64,000 nt of DNA from Saussurea involucrata (taxonomy: Eukaryota; Streptophyta; Magnoliopsida; Asterales; Asteraceae), in contig CM066324.1 of the NCBI GenBank assembly GCA_033807775.1, positions 135,151,501 to 135,215,500 of the forward strand, in the 5' to 3' direction. Shown one piece after another: positions 1-11,382 of this stretch. Position 1 is the first letter of the stretch. Every line of letters starts with the position of its first letter. The notes beneath the pieces were generated by a model. The model searched no databases. It saw nothing but the letters and a program-made list of their open reading frames with translations, and had not been told where the DNA came from. Made by a program: the position numbers and the translations under genes.

Positions 1-225
1 TTCTAGAGACAGGCTGGGGGATTATCCGGGTTGAGAGACCATGAGTGGATATTTTAGAGGCTAACTTACCGGACAACCCACTTTTGTATAGTTACTTTTG
101 GGACTATATATATGTATATATGTACCGTATCGTCTGGTTGTCTATAACAATGATATTTTGTTATGAAATGTACTTAGCTGCTCTGTATGCTTTCAACCTG
201 GTACGGTTAGAATTGGGGTGTTACA
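1..225 (+). mobile_element. 3' part of an LTR, probably Ty3/gypsy, cut by the window edge
   Basis: The segment ends in GGGGTGTTACA, the usual 3' end of gypsy LTRs in this window (compare 57166 and 23115). No tRNA primer-binding site follows, so it is a 3' LTR or a solo LTR rather than a 5' LTR. The rest of the element lies outside the window. The short ORF over 45-248 is not coding-like. Confidence 0.5.
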
Positions 226-900
226 ATCAAATTTGTGTTTTAAGTTAATTATTTGATGTTTAATAGTTGTTGAATAATTTTGAGACACGTACAATAATTG
301 ATAAAAAAGAAAACAAAAAATCCACAAAAAAGGAATATTATCTTGAAGATAAAAATATGTTTATTCAGTTTGATACCTATTATAAATGTCGTTAATAAAT
401 GAATAGAATATTCAAACAAATACACAATAATTAACTGTCTAAAACTCAAATGAAATTAAAATACATTCAAAATTAGTGATGTTTCTTTTTAGAACAAAGA
501 TATCCACATAATGGATCAAGAATGTGGAATGTTATTGAAATCAACATCGATCTTCAATTATCAAGCCCTTCGCCAGTGGCTCATAATCTTCCACTTAGTC
601 ACTTAGAATCTGGCAATGAGTGGTGAATAATCTCGGCTTAATTATGATTTTAAACTTTTAATTAACAACCCTATAATTTTCCAAACACGCAACAACTTTA
701 TATATTTTTGCATTGCTTTAACAAATGTTTGAATTTTGACACCATATTCATCATGATTGTTGTAGCCATTAGGGTCCCATTATATATAATATTGTAATTT
801 ATTCTTTTGACTGCATATTGATCCATATTACAAACACAAACATGTCTTAACATCTAATAATCATGTACGTCTTTCAAACCTTTCAACTTTACATAATTAA
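226..900. other. AT-rich intergenic DNA
   Basis: No open frame with coding character, no tRNA-like fold and no inverted repeat of note was seen. Sequence is simple AT-rich plant intergenic DNA. Confidence 0.5.
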
Positions 901-931
901 CTAGTGTTCGACATCGCACGTTGCGCGATGC
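901..931 (-). mobile_element. Helitron 3' terminus (minus orientation)
   Basis: Read on the minus strand this is a GC-rich hairpin (stem 925-930 paired with 912-917, CATCGC/GCGATG, 7-nt loop) followed by a short tail ending in CTAG at 901-904 and then T. This is the classical Helitron 3' end inserted between A and T. The matching 5' end (GA on the plus strand, to the right) was not located. The MULE at 963 is inserted just inside it. Confidence 0.6.
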
Positions 932-962
932 TCAAAACACATGTCAAATAAGATATAAAAAA

Positions 963-1166
963 GAGTAAATTACGGATTTGGTCCTGTCATTTTCTGAAAT
1001 TTTGGATTAGGTCCCCAATAGAAATTAATTACGATCATGGTCATCGTGGTTTTACTTTTGTTTCATACCAGGTCCCTCCTAACTCCAGTTAAGTAACTCC
1101 CGTTAACCCCCCCTCACATGCCTCCCATGTGAGGGCATTTTTGTCATTCTAAATAAACCTATTTTT
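963..1166. repeat. Left TIR of the MULE
   Basis: About 204 bp, the inverted counterpart of 4718-4939. Its C-run (seven C) corresponds to a much longer G-run in the right TIR. Confidence 0.85.
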
Positions 1167-1736
1167 AATAATTTTTAAAAAACCCTAAATTCTTATTTGA
1201 TCACGCCTCAGTCCAATTGCCAAGAGACGGGACGTGATCTTCATCCCACTCAAGTGATCTTCATCCCACTCAAGTGATCTTCATCCTAATTGAACAGTGT
1301 CTCTCATCTCATGATCACATTGAAATTCAATCCAATCGTTCATCAAAACTCAAGATTATGGTGTGGCTACTTCGAAGCAACTTAACAGAGCAACATATAC
1401 TTGAAGTTTACGGTAGGTTCATCTAAAACTAATTCCATTCTTCTTCTAAAACCCACAATTTTTCGTTGTTTTTATTCAAATAATAGTTTTTTTTTCGAAT
1501 TATATAAATATATACATATAGGTTTCGTTGGTTTTGTTAGAATGATATATATGTTTCACTTAACATTCTTGAATGATATTTTTTCCGAATGGAAGAATGA
1601 TTAAACTTATTCGAATGATATATGAATCTGTTTGTTTCATTTTTTCACTTATTCAAATGATATATAAGTTTCGTTCATTTGAATGGATGAATGATTAAGC
1701 TTATTCGAATGAAAGAACGATTAAACTTATACGAAT

Positions 1737-1737
1737 G

Positions 1738-1774
<37 letters not shown>

Positions 1775-2016
1775 AAGGTTCAAACGAGGAGCGTAACAAT
1801 TTAAGAAAACGTGAGGAGCACCTCCCATGTACAAAATCACATGTGATTCACAACACAAAGACTAAAATCATATGTGATTACACGCACGGTTTGTTACGCG
1901 GTTTGCGAAAGCGCGCGGCTTGTCCCGCGGTTTATGTTGTGAATCACATATGATTTTGTACATGGATGGTGCTCCTCACATTTTCTTAAATAGGTACGCT
2001 CCTCGTATGAACCCGC

Positions 2017-2050
<34 letters not shown>
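1737..2050. mobile_element. Foldback MITE bounded by TA/GA microsatellites
   Basis: The two halves are inverted copies: GGTTCAAACGAGGAGCGT near 1777 pairs with ACGCTCCTCGTATGAACC near 1995. The palindrome extends outward through (GA)n/(CT)n into (TA)n on both sides. Internal arms near 1830-1860 and 1935-1965 also pair. It lies inside the probable first intron of the MULE transposase gene. Confidence 0.7.
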
Positions 2051-2051
<1 letters not shown>

Positions 2052-2203
2052 CACGTTTCACTTATTCGAATGATATATCAGTTTGTTTATTAGATTTTTT
2101 TTCATTGGTTTTATTTGAATGTAAGTTTCCATTTAAAAGTTTTTAATTTGGCCTTTTTTTCATTCTTTTGTTCTAATGATAGGTTTCATTGCTTTTATTC
2201 TCA

Positions 2204-3046
2204 GATGATTATCCAACATTGTTTACATTGAAGATTTATCATGGAGGCGTTTTCACGACTTGTCCTGGTAGGGAGTACGTAAATGGTAAATATCGGTTTG
2301 TTGATTTAGTTGACGTTGAGGAGTTTTCGGTAAAAGAGTTGAGAGCTATGATGAAAGAAATAGGTATCAAGGATGATGCATCTACCATTTGTCATTTTAA
2401 AATTCCAGACAAAGATTTAGATTTTGGCCTACAATCTTTAGGTAATGATCTTGATGTGTTGAATCTTTTAAAATATGCTCCCCGATGCAAAATAGTAGAG
2501 GTTTACACTGAAGTGAGTCCGGATCTAAATAGGGGGATGCTTCTTGAATGGGTGGATAAGAATCAAGATGTCGGAGGTTTTGATCTAGTTAATGACTTCA
2601 ATCTATTTGATGAAACGGTGGGACATCAAAACGATGAGGTAAATGAAGAGAGTGATAGTGGTGCGTTTGTACTTGATGATCAAAACATATTAGATGATGG
2701 CGTGGTTAACAGTGAGGTAAATGAAGAGAGTGATGATGATGCGTTATTGGAGTTGGAAGATTTTGAAAGCAACACCGATGAATCTGATTTTGAGATCAAA
2801 AGGTATAATTACTTGAAGAGACTAAGAAAGGAAAAACGACCTAACACAGGAGTTGAAAAGCGTGTCAACTTTTATGTTGGCCAGGTTTTTGGTAGCAAAG
2901 AAGGAATAAAGATGATGATTGACCAACATGCCATTGAAACTAGGAGGGAAATTGTGGTGGTGAAAAACGATCTTCGTAGAATACGGGCTGTTTGTAAAGG
3001 AAAAATTCCAGAATTAAAAGAAGTAGCTGGTCTTAAAAGGTATTAA
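2204..3046 (+). pseudogene. MULE transposase, N-terminal part only (PB1-like plus MuDR N-terminal region)
   Basis: In intact elements this protein cuts the TIR ends in the nucleus. Here only about 281 residues remain. The first ~95 residues resemble the PB1-like domain of plant MuDR transposases (PTLFTLKIYHGG, then a conserved FVDL segment). An acidic linker rich in Asp, Glu and Asn follows. Near the end lies the MuDR-type start of the transposase region (FYVGQVFGSKEG, later RRIRAVCKG). The frame stops at TAA in an unrelated TTAAGAGGT-rich segment, and no DDE, zinc-knuckle or SWIM part follows. No in-frame ATG precedes it. A splice acceptor TTCTCAG ends at 2203 and a donor-like GGTAGG lies near 1411, so this is probably a downstream exon after an untranslated exon. 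The family call is firm and the exon boundary is inferred. Confidence 0.7.
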
Positions 3047-3235
3047 GAGGTTTTAAGAGGTATTAAAGGTTTAAGAGGTTTTAAGAGGTTTCAAGGCGTC
3101 AGCATTCTGTGGCCAGGATTAGTCTCAGACGGCCGCTTTGTTTGTTTGTTTCCAAATTGCCAAGGATGTAGTCTAGGCAAAGCCTAGATGAACCTTATCC
3201 AAAAAAAGAGGTATTAAGAGGTTCTTAAAAAAACA
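3030..3235. repeat. TTAAGAGGT-rich segment interrupting the transposase
   Basis: Repeated TTAAGAGGT and TATTAAGAGG motifs occur at both ends (3035-3095 and 3205-3230) around about 100 bp of unique sequence. It may be a small hAT-like MITE with repetitive subterminal motifs. I could not define exact ends. It replaces the expected continuation of the transposase. Confidence 0.35.
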
Positions 3236-3511
3236 GCCCCTATTTGTTCAATTTCCTCTGAAAAGCTAACGTACGTATTGAATGTTAATGATCTTGCAAA
3301 ATTTTTGAAGATGAAATCAATTTTACATGACTAATTGAACATAAGTTGTTGCAAAAAAACTATACAGATAATAGAATGCTTCGTTCTAGAGGCAAATTGG
3401 AGTTGGTATCAAGATTGATCTATGTTGGAGGGAAAAAAACTATACAGATAATACTTGCCCACTATGTTTTACAGTGATCTATATTTGAAAACATCACAAA
3501 AAATAAACATG

Positions 3512-3965
3512 TATTTTTTTTTTGAACGGCAATAGACATTTTATTACTCCACCAAGCATTACAAATTGTTACAATCCAGATTTAGACACAACACAAATTC
3601 TGAACCAATGAAACACAACAGATGCCTTACAGCCTTAAGCAATAGCACTAAGCCATATCAAGACTAATACACACAGACCTGTTTGTGAGAGATAAACATA
3701 TCCGTGTGCTAACCACATGCTGCCTCGACACCACACTTACCCAGCCACATAGATCAGTCGCTTGACAGAGCCTTCCGAGAATTACCTGCTGCTGATTTTT
3801 ACCACTGGACCGAAGCAAGATGGCTGTCCACAAACAACCGATGTCTTGGCTTAATGTGGACAGCCGCTGTATGGATTACACACTCTGCACGAATGTTTTT
3901 CTGTACGCTACGTCGATCTCGGATTTAATAGCCAACTGTTCCAGTCCATGCTTATTTCCCGATCT
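3512..3965 (-). mobile_element. LINE-like 3' end with poly(A), minus strand
   Basis: On the minus strand the segment ends in GCCGTTCAAAAAAAAAA (3512-3530 on the plus strand), a poly(A)-tailed retroelement end. A second similar tail starts at about 3966 (poly-T then GAAAAACAACTTTAATAT). No reverse transcriptase frame is visible, so this is a 5'-truncated copy. The LINE assignment is an inference from the tail only. Confidence 0.35.
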
Positions 3966-4043
3966 TTTTTTTTGAAAAACAACTTTAATATATACCAACC
4001 CAAACAGCACCATACAATCAGTTTGATACATTTTCCAATTGTA

Positions 4044-4206
4044 TTTGATAATTGTGAAACCAACTCCACATTTTCCAAGCAAATGAATTTGACAATTGTA
4101 AAACCAACTCTACATTTTCCAAGCAAATGAATTTGATAACTGTGAAACCAACTCCACATTTTCCAAGCAAATGAATTTGACAATTGTGAAACCAACTCCA
4201 CATTCC
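4044..4206. repeat. 44-bp tandem repeat, about 3.7 units
   Basis: Units begin at 4044, 4088, 4132 and 4176, each opening TTTGAYAAYTGTRAAACC and containing CATTTTCCAAGCAAATGAA. The open frames here on both strands arise because 44 bp is not a multiple of three; they are not genes. Confidence 0.9.
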
Positions 4207-4717
4207 AAAACAGTAGCCATTGGAGAAAAGCATGGGAGTGAAATTGAAATCCAAAACAGTACCACATTCCAAAACAATAGCCCTTAGGAGACTACAGAGT
4301 CCATTCACAAACTAAATTGAAATCAAAATTGAAAAAAAACACAAGTTTTCTCGATCCATTACGGTATAATCGAAATCAAAATTGGAAAAAAGCATGGACT
4401 TCCCCTTTGTGGCGAACTAAATTAACAAAGGAATGTGAAATCGAAATCCAAATCGGCTGTTGAAATCGAAGTCAAAATTGAAGAAGAAATCAAAGTCGAA
4501 ATCGACTGCTGAAATCGAAATCGAAAGCGACATCGACTCTTGAAATTGAAATCAAAATGTAACCTGCTTAGCTTGAGAGTACGCATAAGCTTGAAGATTC
4601 ACCTTGGATCTCGATTCCATCCAACCTAGTTCTCGATTCCATCCACCTAGTCTGGAGTATGGACGCAAAATGTAACCTGCTTATCTACTTATTCGATTTT
4701 GGGTAAAAAAGAAGCAT

Positions 4718-4939
4718 AAAAAATAGGTTTATTTAGAATGACAAAAATGCCCTCACATGGGAGGCATGTGAGGGGGGGGGGGGGGGGGGGGGGTTAACGG
4801 TAGTTACTTAAATGGAGTTAGGAGGGGGACCTGATATGAAACAAAAGTAAAACCACGATGACCATGATCGTAATTAACTCCTATTGGGGACCTAATCCAA
4901 AATTTCAGAAAACCACAGGACCAAATCCGTAATTTACTC
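4718..4939. repeat. Right TIR of the MULE, with an expanded G-run
   Basis: Inverted repeat of 963-1166. It is slightly longer, mainly because a run of G (from about 4774) has expanded beyond 20 bases. Confidence 0.85.
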
Positions 4940-4948
4940 TATAAAAAA

Positions 4949-6283
4949 GTTATGGTCTTAAAATTCAACTCAAATTTGAGAATACTAAGTTCTCATTGTA
5001 TATTTGTTAATACACTTCCAATATTCTAAGACATCTCTTCTCCTTTCATATACTCAATTTATCTCTTCCAATATTTCAATTTATCATCAATGTAGGATAA
5101 ACAAACCTCAACTACAATAGACAGTTTAAACTAATTCAAACATTTATTATCATTTTACAAAAACAAACGGTCTTATTGATACATGTTTCAATACCACCTT
5201 TTATCAATCAAAAGTGAAATACGATTTTAAACTTCAACACCCCTTAAGAAACAAATGATGGCTTATATTGATTTAACCAACCCAAACATTTTATATTTCA
5301 ATTTATCATATTTTTTATATTGATTGATATATTGATTTCAATTCATAGTTTTCTTTTTAACAAAAAGCAATTCGACTGAAATGAGCCAGTTATATACTTT
5401 TTAGCATTTTTTTGGGAAATTACGGTGTTAGAATTTACATTTAAACAATCGAATCATTTCACATTTCAATTAATCATCTCATCTTTGTATATAATAACCT
5501 TTATCAAACATTCTTCTATCAATCAATGTGGGACAACCAACTTAAACTCAATCCAAGATTTGAGAAATTTTCCAACCATATACACACGCATCATTCTTTC
5601 ATTCCATCATATTTTCACCAATGTTTGATAATCAAAGCATACCACATATTAAGATTTGCATTGCAAAAAGATATTTCGGTTAAAATGGGCCAAATATATT
5701 TTTTTAACAAAACTTTTTGGGAAAAAGATAGGTGGTTAAATTTATGTTTATTCAACCAAAACATTTCACATTTCAATTCATCATCTCATCCTTTAATATA
5801 CTCTCTAACCTTTATCAAAAAAAATCTCCATCAATGTGGGACAACCAAATTAAACCAAAATCAAACCACCTAGTCACACATCATTATTTTATTTCATCAT
5901 CTTTTCACCAATGTTTGATAAGCAAAGCATACCAAATATTAAGATTTGCATCGCAAAAAGATAATTCGGCTCAAATGAGCCAATTATAAACTTTTAGATA
6001 AAACCTTTTGGAAAAAAGATAGGTGGTTAAATTTACATTTATTCAACCAAAGCATTACACATTTCAATTTATCATCTCATCCCTTTATATACCCCCTAAC
6101 CTTTATCAAACATTTTTCTATTCATCATCTCATCCCTTTATATACCTCCTAACCTTTATCAAACATTTTTCTCTCCATCAATGTGGGACAACCAAATTAA
6201 ACCAACATCAAAGATTTGAGAAATACTCAAACCACAATGTGTCACATCATTTACCTTTCTTGTTCCTTTAATATATATATATA
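4949..6283. repeat. Diverged ~310-350 bp repeats with an ATGTGGGACAACC core
   Basis: The motif ATCAATGTGGGACAACC recurs at about 5522, 5830 and 6178, with weaker relatives near 5087 and 6590. Shared flanks include AAGCATACC-ATATTAAGATTTGC and TAACCTTTATCAAA. Several sections (5600-5960) align as direct repeats. The frames between 5425 and 6271 are by-products of the repeats. The class of element is unknown; it may be the body of the Helitron that ends at 901. Confidence 0.55.
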
Positions 6284-6540
6284 TATATTGATGGAATTGA
6301 GATCATGTGAGACCATGTTATTTCCGTGAGACCATGAGACCAAAAAATTAACACTAAACCTTCACAGCAAAAGATTGTGAAGGTATAAGGTTTGTGGTAA
6401 ACCTTCACAGTGTTTTTGCCGTGAAGGTTTGCTGTTTTTCTTACCTTCACAATGAATCACTATGAAGGTTTAGTGTTAATTTCTTGGTCTCATGGTCTCA
6501 TGAAAACAGGTTGGTCTCACGTAAACCCAACTCTATATTG
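6284..6540. mobile_element. Foldback MITE
   Basis: The left arm (GAGATCATGTGAGACC near 6298, then AACACTAAACCTTCACA near 6350) is inverted in the right arm (TGAAGGTTTAGTGTTAA near 6464, then GGTCTCACGTAAACCC near 6512). It abuts a (TA)n run on the left. Internal TGAAGG motifs form further nested stems. No coding capacity. Confidence 0.65.
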
Positions 6541-6681
6541 ATGATTTCAGCATTTGAGGAATACTCAAACCTCATCTTGCCAAATCATTATCATTGTGGG
6601 GTGATACAACTCAACCACATTTCAATATTTGTGGATTACTCAAATCCTATGGTGTCAAGTCACTCTTTATGGTTGTTCTTT

Positions 6682-6683
<2 letters not shown>

Positions 6684-6735
<52 letters not shown>

Positions 6736-6830
6736 GGGGAGGTTCAAGGGAAAACCTAAAAAAATGGAAAACTGAAGAACACCATGGTGGCCCTTCATCT
6801 GGACGGTATGCACTTGTGCATATAGGTAAA
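6684..6830. mobile_element. Truncated foldback MITE end with TA/GA microsatellite
   Basis: (TA)n then (GA)n then GGGGGAGGTTCAAGGG has the same layout as the element at 1737. The right half is missing because the Copia LTR starts at 6831. Confidence 0.4.
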
Positions 6831-7730
6831 TGTTGATTCAAACCCTCAGTGATTTGATAATGACCCTTTTAAAACACTTAGTGAAAATTGTAAGTAGACA
6901 ATATGTATTAGAGTTTCACTATCGCTGATAAATACTAAGACTCTACAGTATCGCTGATAGGAACTCTCGCTTTATAGAATAGACATTCAGCGAACACTGT
7001 TCATCATCATGAAGCTTTGAGCCTTGTTTAGTCTTTGTGATGATCGCTGATATGTTTTAGTTGTTTACTTATGATCCCTGAAGACAAGTTTCACGTCAAC
7101 AAAGGTTCAGCGAAGACCAGACCTATCCACTCAACGTGAAGTATCAAGTAGAAGACTTCAGCGAACGCTGAGCTTTATCATTCGCTGATAAAGTACTGTT
7201 CAACGAACGCTGATCATGAGGTCTACTCTACAAGTTACTTTTTTCTTTCCCCTCTTGTACGTCTCCGTACGATATGTCAGAACGGACATCCCTTTTGTCC
7301 AGAATCGTACAACCAACTCTGATTCTACACTGTGCACCATACGGCTACTAGGGTTGTCTACAAAGGTCAAAACATGCAACCAATCAGATGCTGCCACGTG
7401 TAAAGTAATAATGACATGCATTAAATGCATGCAGTATATAAGAAGAACCCTACTTCAGTATTTGAAGTGTGCTCGGCCATCTTCTTCTTACTATCTTTGT
7501 GTTAGGATATTATTAGCAATTTCCTTATCTCCTTTCTCTCTTATTTCTAGTGCAAGGAACTTAGTGTTCTTAACTTGTTTAGATTAGGTTAATCCTTAAT
7601 CTTGTTCCGCAACAAGTTGTAAATTGTTTTGATTTATTAATAAACAATTTAGAAAGTAAAATCTATGTGTGTTTGTATTCAACCCCCCCCCCCCCCTTCT
7701 ACAAACTTGTATAACCCTCCGGGACCAACA
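6831..7730 (+). mobile_element. 5' LTR of a Copia element
   Basis: It starts TGTTG and ends CAACA, the short inverted ends of LTRs, and is followed after 2 bp by a tRNA-Met primer site. The LTR is 900 bp. A C-run lies at 7683-7696 and a repeated GCTGATA/CGCTGA motif runs through 6920-7210. The 3' LTR is not in the window. Confidence 0.8.
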
Positions 7731-7732
7731 AG

Positions 7733-7746
7733 TGGTATCAGAGCAG
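7733..7746 (+). promoter_or_regulatory. Primer-binding site, initiator tRNA-Met
   Basis: TGGTATCAGAGCAG is complementary to the 3' end of plant initiator tRNA-Met and primes minus-strand synthesis. It lies 2 bp after the LTR. Confidence 0.9.
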
Positions 7747-7828
7747 ATTTGTTTAATCTCATAAACAAGATCTTGCTTATACTCTAATCTCTTCTTAGAC
7801 TGATCTCTACTCTTTCTCGTTTCTTAAA

Positions 7829-9722
7829 ATGGCTACCAACACAAACACTAACTATATTGATAATGGTTCTCTTGCAAAACCCCCTAGATTTTCCAGAGAT
7901 AACTTCAATCTATGGAAAAATAGGATGATACTCTTCTTAGAAGATGTAGAGCCAACTATGCCTTACTACATCGAAAATGGTCCATATGTCCCTGTCAGAA
8001 TTGATCCTGAAGTACCAGCTGCTGAGAATAGACCTGCTATTCCAGAAACATTGGTACCTAAGGAAATCCATATGTGGACTGATGAAGATAAGAAGAAAGT
8101 GGCTATCAACACTAAAGCCAGATCCATTCTTTCCATGGCTCTTCCTGACGAAGTCTACCATTCCGTCATGAACCTGAAAACCTCAAAAGCCATGTGGGAC
8201 ACAATCTGTGTTCAATATGAAGGTACATCTGAAGTCCAGGACTCTCGAAAGATCAACCTGGTAAGACAATATGAAAGCTTCATTTGTGGTAAGAATTAAT
8301 CTCTCTCTGAAGTACATCAACGTTTCAACTGCTTAATAATAGATCTTAAAACTGTTGGTAAGGAATATTCTAACTTTGAAGTTCTGACAAAGTTCTTAGA
8401 ATGTCCACCTGAAAGCTGGGACAGTTATTCTATGTGTCTCAAGCTGTCAAAGGATCTAAAATCTATGACTCTTTCTACCTTATATGGCACGATGCTGAAT
8501 CATGAGCAATCGAGTCATCTTAAGAAGAATCTTATAAAAGATTCCAAAAGCACCCCTGTTGCTTTAATCTTAGAGTCACCATCCACTCAACGATCTACTA
8601 TCACTATCACTGAGTTGGAGACTAACTCTGAATGTTCATCAGATCCTAACTCTTCAGATCTTGATGAATCTATGGATCTCCTTTCTAATAAGTTCAGGAG
8701 ATTCAATAAAAAGAAAAATTTCAGAAAAAAACAAACCTCTTGCTATAACTGACAAGCCAAGAACATCAACTCCTATTGATAAGGCTACTGCTACTTGCTA
8801 TAACTGCGAAAAGATAGGACATTTTGCTAGTGAGTGCAGGTCAAAGAAAGTCTCTAAAACCTCAGATTTCTCCAAGAAATCCTCTAACTTCAGGTCTAGA
8901 GATGAAAAATATCAAAAGCTGAAGGACAGGTATGCAAAGCTGAAAAGCTTTAAGAAGAAAGGCAAAGGCCTTATGGCTGACTATGATTGGGCTGCCTTTG
9001 ACGAAGAAGAATCATCTGACTCTGAAGATGATGATGAAGCCAATCTCTGTCTCATGGCCAAAATCGAAGACGAGGAAGAAAAGTCTGACATCCCCTCTTC
9101 TTCAACCTCTGCTACTAAGGTATCACCTTCTTTCTTTACCAATATTTCTAATATTGATGAAGCTGATAGTCTTTGTAAGATCGATCTCTTGACTATGAGT
9201 TTATATGACGCCATGAATGGCAAGACAGTTGTTGAAAATCAAAATATTGATCTCGCTGAAAAACTTAAAAACTGTCACCTTCAAATAGAAAAGTTGTCTA
9301 AAATTGAAGAAGACTTGAGAGATCAAGTTCATATAAATCAGCTAGTTAAAATCGAACGTGAAGAAGCTATAGCTACATTAAAAGCTGAAAAAGCTACTGT
9401 TGATGGATGGTATAACTCCTCAACAAAGATCACTGAGATAATTAAGTCTCAGATCCCTCTGAGTGATAAACGTGGTCTTGGTTACAAAGCTGATGCTGAA
9501 GAACCAACCACTGATCGTTTCATGCTCTTATTCGGAACTTTCGTATCCTCAGTCGCTGACACTTCCTCATCTCAGTGTTCCTCTTCAAAACCTCCTATCC
9601 CTGAGGAAACCTCTACCTTATCTTTAAAAGGTAAAGAGAAAGTTGTATATCCAAATCCTCAGAAGGGTACCAAAATACCAAACCTAAATAATTATAAACC
9701 TTCAGTGAATCATTCCTCATCC
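7829..9722 (+). pseudogene. gag: Copia Gag, broken
   Basis: Gag builds the cytoplasmic virus-like particle of the retrotransposon. The ATG at 7829 opens a 156-residue frame (start MATNTNTNY, later FSRDNFNLWKNRM, the usual Copia Gag opening of the UBN2/Retrotran_gag_2 type) that stops at a premature TAA (8297-8299). Homology continues past the stop in the same sense, then shifts frame near 8740. Past the shift comes a zinc knuckle CYNCEKIGHFASEC (8796-8837, CX2CX4HX4C), then Lys-rich, Asp/Glu-rich and coiled-coil-like stretches typical of long SIRE-like Gag proteins. The frame is cut at 9722 by gypsy element D. No protease, integrase or reverse transcriptase follows on the far side of D, so the rest of the Copia element is lost. 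Dead in cis. Confidence 0.8.
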
Positions 9723-11382
9723 TGTAACGACCCGGTATCCCATAACATACATAATATACATCAATTAACATATTATACATAACGTCGTTACTTTCATAAC
9801 AAAATACATAATAATTCACATTTGGTCCCAAAGTCTCAAAACTATACAATACAAAAGAAATGTAAACATATCCTAATCTTCGGCAGCTAGCAACTGCCTC
9901 CTATGCTTTATTCTTCCCTTTGCTAACAAAAGATCCTTGACCTGGAATACATATTTTTGAAAGGAAAATGAGGGTTAGACCTAAAGGTCTAGTGAGATAA
10001 TCCTTGTCAGTTTAGAAATCCCTTTTTATAAAATATACATATACCACAATTATTAACTACCAAGCAAGACTCGTGCATCGTGCTCAACTCCTCATCCTCT
10101 TTCTCATTCTCCTTCCCATGGCCATATTAGTTGGTTGCGAGCCAACAACACCGCTGTACGACAACTACAGCACCGTTGTACAACAACTACAGCAACACTG
10201 CTGTACAACAACTACAGCAAACACCTCCGCCGACTATAGTTTCGGCTAACATATATTCGTGTAGTGTAATGCACAGATAAATACAATATATATGTACCAA
10301 TATATCATATTGTCATTTATAAACCTTTCATTACATTTCAATCACATATCCATCTCAACCATAAACACATAATCACACCATATATCACGTATCCAATCCA
10401 TACATATCCATCTCATATATATATCACATATATATGTATCCCAGTTGAAAACGTTTTAAAAGTAAAACTCACCTCGATCGCTTATCCATAAACACTTCCA
10501 AGCCTTTCTCCAAAAGATTCAGTCTTTCAATCCAAATCCACAGAATCTGAAACGGATTAAATACAAATATCCCCTTACCAATTGAACACATGAACTCTAG
10601 ATATATCTACCTAACTCTCACCATCAAAACAACCAAACAGCTATGGTTCCCGGACAGCCCAAAGCAACCCGGACAGCTCAACTTTTCCGGACAGCATCAC
10701 TAACCCGGATAACATGAATTATCCGGACAACACAGACCAATCCGGACAACTTTTCTGGACAACACAACTAACCCGGATAACCCAACCTTTCCGGACAGCA
10801 TACGGAATCCGGACACCAAAGTAATCCGGATGCCATCCGGTATCTAAATCATCCGGAAACCATCAAACAAATCATCCGGACACTATCAACAAACTACCCG
10901 GACACCACCAAAGAACTACCCGAACACATTCATACTGTGTCCATAAACCTCTGTCGATTTGGTCCTTTTTACCCAGAAATCCGACTGAATCAACCTCAGA
11001 TGTGTATTTAACTATTCTAATCCGATAGAAACATTTTAATACCAATTACAAACATAAAATACAAAGATACATACCTCAGATTCACTTCCAAGCATACCAA
11101 TTGAAGCCTTAACCTAGCTTTTCTTCTTTTCTCCTTCTTGCCTCCAAACATACACACACACACTATACTATATATCTGATGTTTCTGAGTTGTGAACAAT
11201 ATCTGAAGTCTAAGATGATAATATCAAACTTAATTTACCACTTTGGTCCTTGGACTTCTCAATAATAACCCAACCACCCTTAACTTATAATTTAACCCAA
11301 TCTTACCCTAAAATCCAACTTTAAAGTTAATTTAACTTAACGGAAAGGGGATTTAACTAACGGACTTACCCGGGGTATTACA
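9723..11382 (-). repeat. 3' LTR of element D (1660 bp)
   Basis: Nearly identical to the split second copy. It contains a cluster of CCGGA-centred short repeats at 10640-10930 and the conserved hairpin box at about 9970-9997. The other copy differs by a ~20-bp deletion at the start of the CCGGA cluster plus scattered substitutions. Confidence 0.85.

Larger units (their letters stand above)
963..4939 (+). mobile_element. Mutator-like element (MULE), degenerate
   Basis: Long terminal inverted repeats open with GAGTAAATTACGGATTTGG and close with its reverse complement. The element is flanked by a perfect 9-bp target duplication TATAAAAAA (954-962 and 4940-4948), the length typical of MULEs. The 3.98 kb inside holds a truncated transposase frame on the plus strand, a foldback MITE, LINE-like tails and a 44-bp tandem repeat. 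The DDE catalytic part of the transposase is absent, so the copy is non-autonomous now. Confidence 0.88.

Noticed and set aside
3876..4308. Repetitive secreted or membrane protein frames (minus strand, KMWSWFHNCQIHLLG-type repeats)
   Set aside because: Produced by the 44-bp tandem repeat read in successive frames.
5425..6271. Series of 60-115 codon plus-strand frames
   Set aside because: They follow the ~310-bp diverged repeats, are rich in Phe, Ile, Ser and His as expected of AT-rich DNA, and do not keep frame between units.
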